Shown piece by piece: positions 35,381 through 44,779 of a stretch of 64,000 bases of DNA. The notes under the pieces are model-generated. The model worked only from the letters and a program-made list of their open reading frames with translations, had not been told where the DNA came from and searched no databases. This DNA is from Akkermansiaceae bacterium UBA7890. GTDB lineage: Bacteria; Verrucomicrobiota; Verrucomicrobiia; Verrucomicrobiales; Akkermansiaceae. Both the position numbers and the translations under genes were made by a program. The stretch is taken from assembly GCA_002501065.1 (NCBI GenBank), contig DLRK01000205.1:1-64000 (forward strand). The letters are read 5' to 3'. The number at the start of each line of letters is the position of its first letter. Position 1 is the stretch's first letter.

Positions 35381-38178
35381 TATCCTTTCGTCCATCCGCT
35401 CCCCTCCTCACCCTCACTCTCCTTGCCGCGATTCCGGCCGCCTCGGCCGAGGAGGGCCTGCCCGTGGCCGAACTGAAGCGTGATACCGCGGTCGACTTTG
35501 CCGCCGAGATCGTCCCCTTTCTCCGGAAAAACTGCCTTGCCTGTCACAACCAGAAGAAGGCCAAGGCTGACCTCAACATGGAGTCGCCCAAGGCGATGCT
35601 CGTCGGCGGGGACGGCGGACCGGCTCTCGTGCCCGGCAAGCCCATGGAGAGCCTCGTCTTCCTCTCCGCCGCACACCTCGAGGAAGAGGTCATGCCGCCT
35701 ACCAAGAACAAGTCGAATGCCGTCAACCTCAGCCCGGATGAACTGGCACTGCTCAAGCTCTGGATCGAACAGGGTGGCAAGGGCACGGCGGCTTCCGTGC
35801 TGGCGGGACCCACCGAGTGGGAGTCCCTCGAAGGCGTGCACGCCAGTTACGCGGTGACCGTCTCGGATAACTCCCGTTTCGCGGCCGCCGGTAATGGAAA
35901 CCGGCTCCACGTCTACGACCTGCGGACCGGAGAACTCGATGGAGAACTGGTCGACCCGGCCGGCAGCCCCGGCACGGCCCATCGCGATCTCGTGCACTCC
36001 CTCGCCTTCAACCGCCACGGGATCCTTGCTTCGGGAGGATATCGTTCGGTGAAGTTGTGGGAGCGCTCGATCGCCCCGGGCATGATCGTGAAACACAAGC
36101 TTCCCGAGGCCGCCACCGTGCTGACAACCAGTCCCGACGGCACCTGGATCGCCGCCGGTGACAGCAAGGGAAACCTCGTGACCCGCCCCCTCTCCGCCCC
36201 TGAGGATTCACCGACCTCCAAGGTTCACAACGCCGCGCTACGGGCGTTGCTCTATTCCGCCGATGGCAAGCAACTCTTCAGCGCTTCCGACGACAAGACG
36301 GTGGCGCGCGTAAACCAGGAAGACGCCGCCAAGTCACCCAGGATCACGCTCCCGTCCGAAGCTCTCAGTCTCGCGCTGCTTGAGAAGGACACCAAGCTGG
36401 TGGCGGGGTGTGCCGACGGTGTCATACGCGTCCTTCCCGTCTCCCACTTTGATCTGCCCGCCGAGGAACTGGCCAAGGCTCCCGCTCCGGCGGAGTGGAA
36501 GGCACCCTCCAAGGTGATCGCCCTGGAGGGGTTGGGAGAAGGCGGCATGCAACTTCTCTCCGCCAGCGAGGACGGCAGCCTCCGGATCTGGGATCTCGCC
36601 GGCAAGGAAGTCCGGCAGATCACCCATGGGGGTCCGCTCAACGCCATCGCCGTGCACCCCCCTTCCAACCAGATCGCCACTGCGGGAGCCGACGGCGTGA
36701 TCAGGCTCTGGAACGCTCCGGATGGCAAGATGCTGCGCGAGCTCAAGGGGGATCTCGACTTCGAACAGCGCCGCACCCGCTCCACCCAGCAACGCGATCT
36801 CGCCAAACGCCTCGCCGAACTGCGCAAGAAGCAGGTGGGCGAGAACGAAAAACAGTGGAACGACCTGAAGACCAAGTCCAGGGACGACGCGGGCAAGGTC
36901 GCCGCGGCCCAGAAGGACCTCACGGCCAAGGAGGAAACTGCAACCGGCAAGCGCCAGAGCGCCCGGGAAGCGCAGGCCCTCGTCACCGCTCTCGAAGCCG
37001 CCAAGGATCCTGCCCTGGGCGCGGCCCAGGGCACGGCCAAGAAGGCCACTGAAGAGGCCGCCAAGGCCGGGAACGAACTGGTCACCGCCCGGCGCAACCT
37101 GCGCAATGCCCAGCGCACCCGCGATCTCGCTGTCAAGGATGGCACCCGGGCCGCTCAGCGTTTCCTCGCGACCCAGGCCGCCTCGGCCGAGGCTGACGCC
37201 GTGCTGGCCACCACCGAGGAAGTGGTCAAGGCCCTCGAGGGGAAAGCCGCCCAGGTGGGAGCGGGCGCGGTGAAGGCCCTTGCCTTCTCGCCCGATGGCA
37301 CATCGCTGGCAGTCAGCGCCGAGAAGGTCGGACTCCGCCTGTGGAATGCCACTGGAGGCCTGCCTCTCGATGTCCTGCACCGCTCTCCCCCCTCCTCCCT
37401 GGCCTATGGAGCGGACGGTCAACTCCTCGCTGCCCTGCCGGACAAGAAACTGCTGTCCTGGAAGAAAACCGCTCAATGGAGCCTCGCCCGCCAGATCGGC
37501 GACCAGAGCAAGGAGGATCCTTTCCCGGATCGCGTCCTCTCCCTGGCCTTCCACCCCCGGGGCCACCTTCTCGCCGCTGGTTCGGGCATCCCGTCGCGTG
37601 ACGGTTCCCTCAGCTTCTGGCGCGTGTCGGATGGAACCAGGGAGGGAGTCATCGAAAAAGCACACCTCGATACCATCACCGGACTGGCCTTCTCCCCCGA
37701 CGGCCATCGCATCGCTTCCTCTTCCACCGACCGCTATCTCAAGATCCACGACGTGGAGACCCTCAAACTGGAGGATCAACTGGAAGGCCATACCAACCAC
37801 GTGCTGGACGTGGCCTGGAGCGCGGATGGCGAAACTCTCGCCTCCGCAGGCGCCGATCGGGTGGCCAAACTCTGGGCGGTCTCCAGCAGCAAGCAGAAGA
37901 AGACGGAGGAAGGCTTCAAGAAGGAGCTCACCACCGTCGCCTTCGTGGGAACCGGTGAAACCATCTTGACCGGCGGAGGTGACAAGATCCTCAAGGTGGC
38001 CGGGCAGAATCTCTCCGGCATCGACGACTTCGTCTACGACGCAGCAGTGAGTCCGGACGGCTCCATCATCGTGGCCGGCGGGGCCAGGGGCATCCTCCGG
38101 GTCTGGCAGGCCAGCGACCGCAAACTCCTGTATTCGTTCCGCTCCCCGCGGGCCCCGACCGAGACGGCCGCGAAATGA
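35377..38178 (+). CDS. Exported cytochrome c/WD40 propeller protein with coiled-coil insertion
   Basis: The product is 933 residues. After a signal peptide (to about 24) comes a cytochrome c domain with CLACH at 53-57 and EEVMPPTKNK as the likely Met region. A WD40 propeller starts at about 165 (HDLVHSLAFNRHGILASGGYRSVKLWER-like repeats). It is interrupted at about 465-625 by a Lys/Ala/Glu/Gln-rich stretch predicted to form a long coiled coil, and then resumes (AVKALAFSPDGTSLAVSAEK, TITGLAFSPDGHRIASSSTD, HVLDVAWSADGETLASAGAD). The haem domain suggests electron transfer; the propeller and coil suggest a scaffold. The gene overlaps its neighbours by 4 bases at both ends, so three genes are probably translated in step. 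Confidence 0.9.
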   Translation: MISFRPSAPLLTLTLLAAIPAASAEEGLPVAELKRDTAVDFAAEIVPFLRKNCLACHNQKKAKADLNMESPKAMLVGGDGGPALVPGKPMESLVFLSAAHLEEEVMPPTKNKSNAVNLSPDELALLKLWIEQGGKGTAASVLAGPTEWESLEGVHASYAVTVSDNSRFAAAGNGNRLHVYDLRTGELDGELVDPAGSPGTAHRDLVHSLAFNRHGILASGGYRSVKLWERSIAPGMIVKHKLPEAATVLTTSPDGTWIAAGDSKGNLVTRPLSAPEDSPTSKVHNAALRALLYSADGKQLFSASDDKTVARVNQEDAAKSPRITLPSEALSLALLEKDTKLVAGCADGVIRVLPVSHFDLPAEELAKAPAPAEWKAPSKVIALEGLGEGGMQLLSASEDGSLRIWDLAGKEVRQITHGGPLNAIAVHPPSNQIATAGADGVIRLWNAPDGKMLRELKGDLDFEQRRTRSTQQRDLAKRLAELRKKQVGENEKQWNDLKTKSRDDAGKVAAAQKDLTAKEETATGKRQSAREAQALVTALEAAKDPALGAAQGTAKKATEEAAKAGNELVTARRNLRNAQRTRDLAVKDGTRAAQRFLATQAASAEADAVLATTEEVVKALEGKAAQVGAGAVKALAFSPDGTSLAVSAEKVGLRLWNATGGLPLDVLHRSPPSSLAYGADGQLLAALPDKKLLSWKKTAQWSLARQIGDQSKEDPFPDRVLSLAFHPRGHLLAAGSGIPSRDGSLSFWRVSDGTREGVIEKAHLDTITGLAFSPDGHRIASSSTDRYLKIHDVETLKLEDQLEGHTNHVLDVAWSADGETLASAGADRVAKLWAVSSSKQKKTEEGFKKELTTVAFVGTGETILTGGGDKILKVAGQNLSGIDDFVYDAAVSPDGSIIVAGGARGILRVWQASDRKLLYSFRSPRAPTETAAK

Positions 38179-39566
38179 TCACCTTCTCCGACTCCAGCCC
38201 CCACAGCCGTCGCTCCTTCCTGCAGGTGGGAGGACTTGGTCTTGGTGGACTCACCCTCTCCCAGTTGCTGGGATGGAAGGCGGCCGCCGCCCGGGCTGGA
38301 ATCCCACTCAAAGACAGGTCGGTGGTCTTCCTCTTCATGCATGGCGGTCCACCCCAGCAGGAGACCTTCGACCCCAAGATGGAGGCCCCGGCCGAGATCC
38401 GCAGCGCTACCGGGGAAGTGAAGACCACCATCCCGGGGGTCACCTTCGGTGGAACCTTCCAGAAACTCGCCAAGCGCGCGCACCGGCTCGCGGTCGTACG
38501 ATCCTACACCACCGGAAACGGAAACCATGACATCAAGCCCATCGTGGGAAAGGACTCCCTCAATGCCAACCTGGGAGCTCTCTACGCCCGTATCGCGGGT
38601 GCGAATGTTCCCGCCACCGGCATGCCGCGCAACGTGGCTCTCTTCCCCCGGGCCGTGGACGCCACTTCCCAGGAACGGGTCGGGCAATTCGGTGACTTCC
38701 TCGCCCACGGCACGGTGGGTTCCGCCTGCGCGCCCTTCGCACCCGGCAGCGCCAAGAACGGACTGCAGGGCGACATGACGATGTGGATGTCACGACAGCG
38801 CCTCGAAGACCGCATGTATCTCCTTGAGAGGATCGACGGACTGAAGCGGGCTCTTGATGACGGTGCGGCCGAGGGCCTCGGCGAACTGCAGCAGCAGGCC
38901 GTCAACATGATCATGGGCGGGATCTCAGAAGCCTTCGATCTCTCCCGCGAGGATCCCCGCACCATCGCGCGCTACGACACCGCTCCTCTCATCAATCCCA
39001 ATTCCATCAGCAAGTCGTGGAACAACCACAAGAACTACCGGGACCACGGACAAACCCTCGGCAAGCTCATGCTGATGGCCCGCCGACTCTGTGAGCGAGG
39101 GGCCGGATTCGTCACGGTGACCACCAATTTCGTGTGGGACTTCCACTCCGACAAGAATAATGCCGGGGCCGCCGAGGGGATGGACTACTGCGGCATCCCC
39201 TTTGACCACGCCGTCTCAGCCTTCCTTGATGACGTGCACGAGCGCGGCCTGAGCGACCGCATCCTCCTCGTCTGCTGCGGCGAGATGGGCCGCACCCCCA
39301 AGCTGCAGAAGAACGGGGGACGCAACCACTGGGGCCGGCTTGCTCCTCTCATGCTCGCCGGGGGCGGTCTCCGGATGGGCCAGATCATCGGCCAATCCTC
39401 CCCCGATGCCGGGGAACCTGCGTCCAACCCGGTCACCAATGAGAATCTGATCGGAACCATCATGCACACCCTCCTCCACGTGGGCCAGGTGCGCCTGATG
39501 GAGAGTCTCCCGCGGGACGTCCACCGGGCGGTAACAGGTGCAAAACCGATCAAGGGCCTGGCCTGA
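38175..39566 (+). CDS. DUF1501 protein, last gene of the cassette, with Asp-to-Asn change
   Basis: The product is 463 residues. SRRSFLQVGGLGLGG (about 11-25) is a Tat signal. VVFLFMHGGPPQQETFDPKMEAP is the DUF1501 opening. The C-terminal motif reads GEMGRTPKLQKNGGRNHWGR, with Asn where the first cassette member and most homologues have Asp (GRDHW). If that residue is a metal ligand, as the alkaline-phosphatase-superfamily relationship suggests, this copy could be altered or inactive. The start ATG overlaps the stop of the WD40/cytochrome gene (ATGA). The SDR gene follows 56 bases later and may be read through. Confidence 0.9.
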   Translation: MITFSDSSPHSRRSFLQVGGLGLGGLTLSQLLGWKAAAARAGIPLKDRSVVFLFMHGGPPQQETFDPKMEAPAEIRSATGEVKTTIPGVTFGGTFQKLAKRAHRLAVVRSYTTGNGNHDIKPIVGKDSLNANLGALYARIAGANVPATGMPRNVALFPRAVDATSQERVGQFGDFLAHGTVGSACAPFAPGSAKNGLQGDMTMWMSRQRLEDRMYLLERIDGLKRALDDGAAEGLGELQQQAVNMIMGGISEAFDLSREDPRTIARYDTAPLINPNSISKSWNNHKNYRDHGQTLGKLMLMARRLCERGAGFVTVTTNFVWDFHSDKNNAGAAEGMDYCGIPFDHAVSAFLDDVHERGLSDRILLVCCGEMGRTPKLQKNGGRNHWGRLAPLMLAGGGLRMGQIIGQSSPDAGEPASNPVTNENLIGTIMHTLLHVGQVRLMESLPRDVHRAVTGAKPIKGLA

Positions 39567-39622
39567 AACAACCCGCATTCCTGGATGGCCAGTCGCCCAT
39601 CCGGCCGTCATACTCGGCCCCG

Positions 39623-40414
39623 ATGATCGGAATTGAAGACAAGCGCATTCTCGTCACCGGGGCCAGTTCGGGCATCGGTCAGGCCATCGCCATTCGCCTT
39701 GCGGCGGAAGGCGCCCGGGTGGGCATCAACTACTTCCGGGGCCTGGAGGGCGCGCAGGCCACCGAGGAGAGCATCCGGCAGGACGACCCCCGGCACGAAC
39801 CGATCGTGATCCAGGCTGACCTCGCCAGTGAGGACGCCGTGGACGCCATGTTCGGTCGGTTCCTCGAGGAGATGGACGGGATCGACATCCTCATCAACAA
39901 TGCGGCCTGGCAGACCGAGTGCCCCACCCACGAGACCACCCGCACCGATTTCGAAGCCGTCCTCGCCACCAACCTGGTTGGGGCTTTCCACTGCGCCCAG
40001 CGCACCCTCGCCAACCTGCGCCAGCGGGAAGCTCCCGGGGTCATCATCAATGTCTCCAGCGTGCACGAGATCATCCCCAAGCCCGGCTTCATCGGCTACT
40101 CGGTGAGCAAGGGAGGAATGCAGAACCTGACCCGCACCCTCGCCCTCGAGTACGCCCCACACGGCATCCGGGTGAACGGAGTGGCTCCCGGGGCCACCAT
40201 CACTCCCATCAACCGGGCCTGGACCGATGACCCCGAGGCACGGGCCTTGGTGGAAAGTCACATCCCGATGGGACGCTCCGGCAGCTCGGAGGAAATGGCA
40301 GCCCTGACCGCCTACCTCTGCTCCGACGAGGCATCCTACATCACCGGGCAGACCATCTTCATCGACGGAGGGTTGACCCTCTACCCGGAGTTCGGAACCA
40401 ACTGGTCGTCCTGA
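39623..40414 (+). CDS. Short-chain dehydrogenase/reductase, glucose-1-dehydrogenase-like
   Basis: The product is 263 residues, a standard classical SDR length. TGASSGIG (12-19) binds the dinucleotide, NNAA (92-95) is the structural motif, and Ser146, Tyr159 and Lys163 form the catalytic set in NVSSVHE and GYSVSK. The C-terminal blocks PMGRSGSSEEMAALTAYLCSDEASYITGQTIFIDGG match glucose/sugar 1-dehydrogenases. The acidic residue normally selecting NAD is replaced by NYFRG after the second strand, which favours NADP. Substrate preference cannot be read further. It follows the exported cassette but is itself cytoplasmic, and is convergent with the gamma-glutamyltransferase gene. Confidence 0.93.
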   Translation: MIGIEDKRILVTGASSGIGQAIAIRLAAEGARVGINYFRGLEGAQATEESIRQDDPRHEPIVIQADLASEDAVDAMFGRFLEEMDGIDILINNAAWQTECPTHETTRTDFEAVLATNLVGAFHCAQRTLANLRQREAPGVIINVSSVHEIIPKPGFIGYSVSKGGMQNLTRTLALEYAPHGIRVNGVAPGATITPINRAWTDDPEARALVESHIPMGRSGSSEEMAALTAYLCSDEASYITGQTIFIDGGLTLYPEFGTNWSS

Positions 40415-40444
40415 TTGCAGCGCCCTCCCCTGCCGGGATCCGGA

Positions 40445-42109
40445 CTACTCCGCCGGTTGGAGCACCGCCGCGTGACGGCCCGCCCGCGGATCACCGGCCG
40501 CGTGCAGAAGGTTCGTCCCGCGGTCGTGAAAGAGCATGACGGGAGAGGCGATCGCTCCACCCGCAGTGGCAACCCGATGCCCGCGACCGGCCAGATTGCT
40601 GCGCACCGCCTCCGGGATGGTGTCCTGCAAGGTCAACCGCCCCAGCCCGGAAATCTCCCGCTTCCGGTCCGGGTTGAAGGAATCCTCGTGGTGGCGGGTG
40701 CTGAAACGTGCACAGGAGACAGCCTCCTTCGGGCTCATTCCGAACTCGATCACGTTCAGGAGGCAGTTCAGGGTGGTCTGGTCCTGCAGATCCCCCCCGG
40801 CCACGCTGATGGCGAGGACCGGTGCCCCGTCCTTGAGGACCAGGGTGGGCGTCAGGGTGATGCGCGGACGCTTGCCGGCCTCGATCCGGTTGGGATGCCC
40901 GGGCGTGGTGTTGAGACTGCGGAGACGGTTGCCGTGGGCCACCCCGAGCGTAGTGCAGATGTTGTAGGGACGGTTGCCACTGGGCGTGGCGGAGACAAAG
41001 TTGCCCCACTTGTCGGCCACCACGCAGGTGGTGGTACCGCCCGGACCGGGGCGGTACTTGCCGGGCTCCTCGGTCAGCGCCTTCATGGCAACCGGATTTC
41101 CCGGCCGGACCTCCAGGGAAGCCTTCTCCATTTCAATCAGGCTCCGCCGCAGATCACCATAGGGCTGGGATAGCAACTGTTTCGTGGGCACATCCACGAA
41201 CCGGGGATCACCATAGTAGTAATCGCGGTCGGCAAGCCCCAGTTTCAGGGCCTCGGCCAGGACGTGAATGTAGTCCGCGGAGAGATGTCCCATCTTCCTG
41301 AGGTCGAAGCCTTCCAGGATCTGCAGAGTCTGGCACAGGTAGGGTCCCTGGGTCCAGGTCCCACACTTGTAGACCTCGTAGCCGCGGTATTCCACCATGA
41401 CGGGCTCCTCGATCAGGGTCCGGTGAGCGGTCAGATCAGCCTTGCGCAGGAAACCACCCGCCTCCTTGTAGTAACGCACCAGTTCCTCCGCGATGTCGCC
41501 GGTGTAGAAGCGGGCCCTGGCCGCCTGGAGCTTCTCGATCCGCGTGCCCTCCTTCCGGTCCTCGGCCTCCAGCAACCTGCGAAAGGTGTCCGCCAGTTCA
41601 TCATACCAGTCCTGCCCCCCTCCATCGAGGATGCGCAGGGCGGGTGCCACCACCGTGGCGAAGTCCTTCGTGCCATACACCGCGAGCGCGTCGAAGAAGA
41701 GTCCCACCGCCCCGGGGACCGGAACCGCCTTGATCCCGCCATGTCTCGGGATGGCGTGCTCATAGTACCACTTGATATCGTCCCTGTTGAGCGGAGCACG
41801 TCCCAGCCCCGAGAGGGTCTTCACCTCCTTCTCCTTCGCATCGTAGATCATGAAGGGCACTTCCGCCCCGATGCAGAACATCCCGTAGTCCATGATGCTG
41901 GCCACCAGCATGGTTGCCACCGCGGCATCCACCGCGTTGCCCCCCTTCTCCAGCAGCTCGATGCCGGCCGCCACCGCCTTCGGATTCTCGGCCACCACCG
42001 CTCCTCCTTTCCCGGAGGCATGCCAGCCCGGCTTCTCCGCCCCGGCAGCCTCCAGACACGGGCAGACGCTGAGAAGAAGGACAAAGATCGTTCTCATGGA
42101 ACCCTTCAT
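40445..42109 (-). CDS. Gamma-glutamyltransferase family protein, exported
   Basis: ATG at 42109 or 42097 begins a signal peptide (MRTIFVLLLSVCPCLEAAGA). The roughly 554-residue proenzyme has the family layout: ENPKAVAAGIELLEKGGNAVDAAVA near the N-terminus, VPGAVGLFFDALAVYG, and the autoprocessing site PGGTTTCVVADKWGNFVS with a Thr nucleophile at about 369-371. SGNRPYNICTT and AVAGGDLQDQTTLN-like segments follow in the small subunit. The family cleaves gamma-glutamyl amide bonds as in glutathione; related members hydrolyse other amides, for example cephalosporin acylases. Periplasmic scavenging of glutathione-like compounds is likely. It is transcribed alone, convergent with the SDR gene and codirectional with the esterase upstream. 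Confidence 0.92.
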   Translation of the reverse strand: MKGSMRTIFVLLLSVCPCLEAAGAEKPGWHASGKGGAVVAENPKAVAAGIELLEKGGNAVDAAVATMLVASIMDYGMFCIGAEVPFMIYDAKEKEVKTLSGLGRAPLNRDDIKWYYEHAIPRHGGIKAVPVPGAVGLFFDALAVYGTKDFATVVAPALRILDGGGQDWYDELADTFRRLLEAEDRKEGTRIEKLQAARARFYTGDIAEELVRYYKEAGGFLRKADLTAHRTLIEEPVMVEYRGYEVYKCGTWTQGPYLCQTLQILEGFDLRKMGHLSADYIHVLAEALKLGLADRDYYYGDPRFVDVPTKQLLSQPYGDLRRSLIEMEKASLEVRPGNPVAMKALTEEPGKYRPGPGGTTTCVVADKWGNFVSATPSGNRPYNICTTLGVAHGNRLRSLNTTPGHPNRIEAGKRPRITLTPTLVLKDGAPVLAISVAGGDLQDQTTLNCLLNVIEFGMSPKEAVSCARFSTRHHEDSFNPDRKREISGLGRLTLQDTIPEAVRSNLAGRGHRVATAGGAIASPVMLFHDRGTNLLHAAGDPRAGRHAAVLQPAE

Positions 42110-42181
42110 TGAGACAGGACGCACGTCATGACTCTCCCTCTCACGACAGCCATCTCTCTCACCAGATGCTCCGGCCCTGAC

Positions 42182-43672
42182 TTAATCGGTGGTGAAGGGC
42201 GAGGCGGGAAGGCCTTCCTTATTGTAGAGGTTGATGGTGGCGGGATTGGACTCGTAGCCGAAGCGCACGTGCTTGGGATTCTTCACTCCCTCTTTCCAGA
42301 CCACCACGGTGTCTCCGTCGATCCTCGCATTGGCCCAGTGCCACTTGTCGTCGGCGCCCTGGATGGCAAAATGACCCAGTTGGGCCCCACCGACCTCCAT
42401 GACGGGATGGAGTCCCTCCTTGTGACCGGTCATGAGACCGGAACCCACGTGGTCAAAGCTGATCCGGATGGCATCTCCCTCCTTCTTCATACCCTTGTAG
42501 AGCGGGCCGGAACAGACGATCTCCTTGCCGTAGTCCCTGGCCAGAGCCCAGAGCGCGAGACGCTTGCCCACATCCTGCTTGTTGCGCGGATGAATGTCAC
42601 GGGCATCCCCAACATCAATGATGACCGCCATCCCGGTCCTGGGAACACGCAAGGCGCGGCGTTGACCCTCCCGCACCGGCCCCCAGCCCCCACCGGCCGG
42701 GTCCCCATTCGGTCCCTGGAAGTCCGCCAGTTGGACCCAGTAGAAGGAAAGGTTTTCATTCTGGAAGACTGAGCGCCATCCCTTGACGAGGGCCTCCTTC
42801 AGGTAGTCGTATCGCAGGCCGTCTCCCGCGTTTGACTCACCCTGGTACCAGATCGCACCCCGCACACTGAGCGGAATGAGGGGGGCCACCATGCCATTGT
42901 AGATCTCGACCGCCCCGCCCTTGGGCCGGGGACGATTCCCTCCATTCTTTTTCGCTGCCTCGATGGCATCGAGATTTTCCACGTAATCCTTCAGGTTGGG
43001 CACGGCCTTGAAACCCACCGGGGGGGTCCATGGTTCGATCCGGGTCCCACCCCAGTTCGTTCCCACCAGTCCGATGGGAACCTTCAGGTTCTGCTGCAAC
43101 TCCCTGCCAAAAAAGTAACCAACCGCGGTGAAGTTCGGAATGGTCTGGGGAGAACAGATCTGCCACTGGCCACGGGGATCGTCAAGGGGTTCGGCATTGC
43201 GCACATGCCCCGGGACATTGAAGAGCCGGATCTGCGGATGCTTGGCACCCGCGATTTCCCTGTCCGCGTTCAGGGAGGACCTGACGCTCCACTCCATGTT
43301 CGATTGCCCGGAACAGAGCCAGACTTCCCCGATAAGCACGTCCTGGAGAGTGATCTTGTCGCTCTCCTTCGCTCCCTGGATCGAAAGGGCATGGGTTTTC
43401 CCATCGGCCTTCATGGCCGGGAGTTCGGCCTTCCACTTTCCCTTGTCATCCGCCTTCACGAGCGCGTTGCCACCTCCCGGGATACCAACGATAACCTGCT
43501 CCCCCGGATCCGCCGTGCCCCAGATGCGAATCGGCGCGTCCTGCTGGAGAACCATGTGATCGCCGAAAACCTTGGAAACGGTCACCTTGGCGGAGGCGCC
43601 GGAGAGTCCGAGGAAGGAAGCCGCACCGACAAGGGCCACGGTCGTGAGAGAACGAGTGATAGTCATGATCAT
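42182..43672 (-). CDS. Sialate O-acetylesterase (SASA family), exported
   Basis: ATG at 43672 or 43666 opens a signal peptide (MTITRSLTTVALVGAASFLGLSGASA); the product is about 496 residues, a normal length for the long SASA type. An N-terminal Ig-like domain (VSKVFGDHMVLQQDAPIRIWG) precedes the nucleophile block WLCSGQSNMEW (Ser at about 124). AIWYQGESNAG and DARDIHPRNKQDVGKRLA provide the remaining conserved blocks with the catalytic His. Such enzymes remove acetyl groups from sialic acids or from plant and algal polysaccharides. The gene lies between the gamma-glutamyltransferase and zinc-ribbon membrane protein genes on the same strand, with gaps too large to prove an operon. Confidence 0.92.
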   Translation of the reverse strand: MIMTITRSLTTVALVGAASFLGLSGASAKVTVSKVFGDHMVLQQDAPIRIWGTADPGEQVIVGIPGGGNALVKADDKGKWKAELPAMKADGKTHALSIQGAKESDKITLQDVLIGEVWLCSGQSNMEWSVRSSLNADREIAGAKHPQIRLFNVPGHVRNAEPLDDPRGQWQICSPQTIPNFTAVGYFFGRELQQNLKVPIGLVGTNWGGTRIEPWTPPVGFKAVPNLKDYVENLDAIEAAKKNGGNRPRPKGGAVEIYNGMVAPLIPLSVRGAIWYQGESNAGDGLRYDYLKEALVKGWRSVFQNENLSFYWVQLADFQGPNGDPAGGGWGPVREGQRRALRVPRTGMAVIIDVGDARDIHPRNKQDVGKRLALWALARDYGKEIVCSGPLYKGMKKEGDAIRISFDHVGSGLMTGHKEGLHPVMEVGGAQLGHFAIQGADDKWHWANARIDGDTVVVWKEGVKNPKHVRFGYESNPATINLYNKEGLPASPFTTD

Positions 43673-43855
43673 GCTGAAGGTTGAATGTCGAACCAAGGCA
43701 CAGGAAAAGCCCCTGCCGGTCAAACTGCGAATTGAGTCGGTCACCCGAATCCGCCCAAAGATCGCCACATCGGACTACCTCACCCACTGCGGGGCTCCTC
43801 GATTTCCGGGTGGGGCACCCCCCTGCAACCGCAGGATTGCTACCCGAACCGGGAT

Positions 43856-44779
43856 TCAACGCTCACCTCGCAACAGCACTGTCTGACTGTGCTGCGGGCG
43901 CAGAAAACTGTTCTTCTTGTCGCCCATCTTGCTGATCTCGCCCGTCAGCTTTGTGATCCAGATAAAGAGAACGAAGGTCACCATGAGCACCCCTGGAACG
44001 AGCCAGAAGCCGGCCTTGCGGGAAAAACCAATCACGCTCGTGATCGAGGTGAGGAGGAGGAAGAAAAAGCTGCTCAGAGTGAGCAGGGTCAGGAACATCG
44101 TGACATGGTTGAGAACCTCGGCCGTCTCCTTCGTTAACTTGACCATGTCATCAAGGAAGGATCTCCCCACGAAGTAGAGAGACAGTCCGACAAAGGGCAG
44201 GAGAACCAGGCCTGTCGTGAACAGAATACCGCGAACCGGTATCTTTCGACCGTGGAGAGCATTGAGGAGAAGAAGAATGCCGAAGAGGAGGACCATGAAA
44301 ACAGTCAACTCCGCCACCACTGCGATGTGCTCGGCGACCTCCCGGCTCCCGGAACTTATTGGTCCCTCTTCTATCATCCCTCCGAGAAGTCCGCCATCCT
44401 TAAACACGTGGGCCAACACGTTGGTTTCGCTCCTCCAGAAGGCCAGCCAACCCAAGACGGGAAAGGCCACGCACAACAAAAATCCCCACGTCAGCATGGC
44501 CTCCTTCCCCATTGCATTCATGGCACCCGGCTGGGAGCTCATGGGGTCGACAAAGGCAAGGCGCAGTCCACCCCGCGACATGGAACTCATGGGCCTCACT
44601 CCCCCGGTCGGGAGGATGGCTTCCAGAGACGCACCTCCCGCCATCCGGGCGATCCCCTTGGGAGCATCAGGCAGTTGAAACTGCGTCTTGCAATCCGGAC
44701 AATGTGCCAGACCGCTCGAAAGTTCGACCTGATAGCGGATCTTCGTTCCGCAATGGGGGCATTTGCACTTCAGGTCCAT
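43856..44779 (-). CDS. Zinc-ribbon membrane protein of unknown function
   Basis: ATG at 44779 follows a GAAGG ribosome binding site and gives 307 residues. The N-terminus has a zinc ribbon with CPHCG (about 7-11) and CPDCK (about 27-31), of the kind fused to many membrane proteins. Four hydrophobic stretches follow: AMLTWGFLLCVAFPVLGWLAF, VVAELTVFMVLLFGILLLL, GILFTTGLVLLPFVGLSLYFV, and a C-terminal pair around VTMFLTLLTLSSFFFLLL and FWLVPGVLMVTFVLFIWI. No transporter or enzyme signature is visible. It is divergent from the DUF6807 gene, separated by 283 bases without a clear gene. Confidence 0.78.
   Translation of the reverse strand: MDLKCKCPHCGTKIRYQVELSSGLAHCPDCKTQFQLPDAPKGIARMAGGASLEAILPTGGVRPMSSMSRGGLRLAFVDPMSSQPGAMNAMGKEAMLTWGFLLCVAFPVLGWLAFWRSETNVLAHVFKDGGLLGGMIEEGPISSGSREVAEHIAVVAELTVFMVLLFGILLLLNALHGRKIPVRGILFTTGLVLLPFVGLSLYFVGRSFLDDMVKLTKETAEVLNHVTMFLTLLTLSSFFFLLLTSITSVIGFSRKAGFWLVPGVLMVTFVLFIWITKLTGEISKMGDKKNSFLRPQHSQTVLLRGER

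Noticed and set aside
32879..35395. An 838-codon minus-strand frame opposite the PPC-domain gene.
   Set aside because: The sense gene has PPC domains, a signal peptide and ATGA coupling with the next gene. The antisense product is low-complexity Gly/Asp/Arg sequence typical of a mirror frame.
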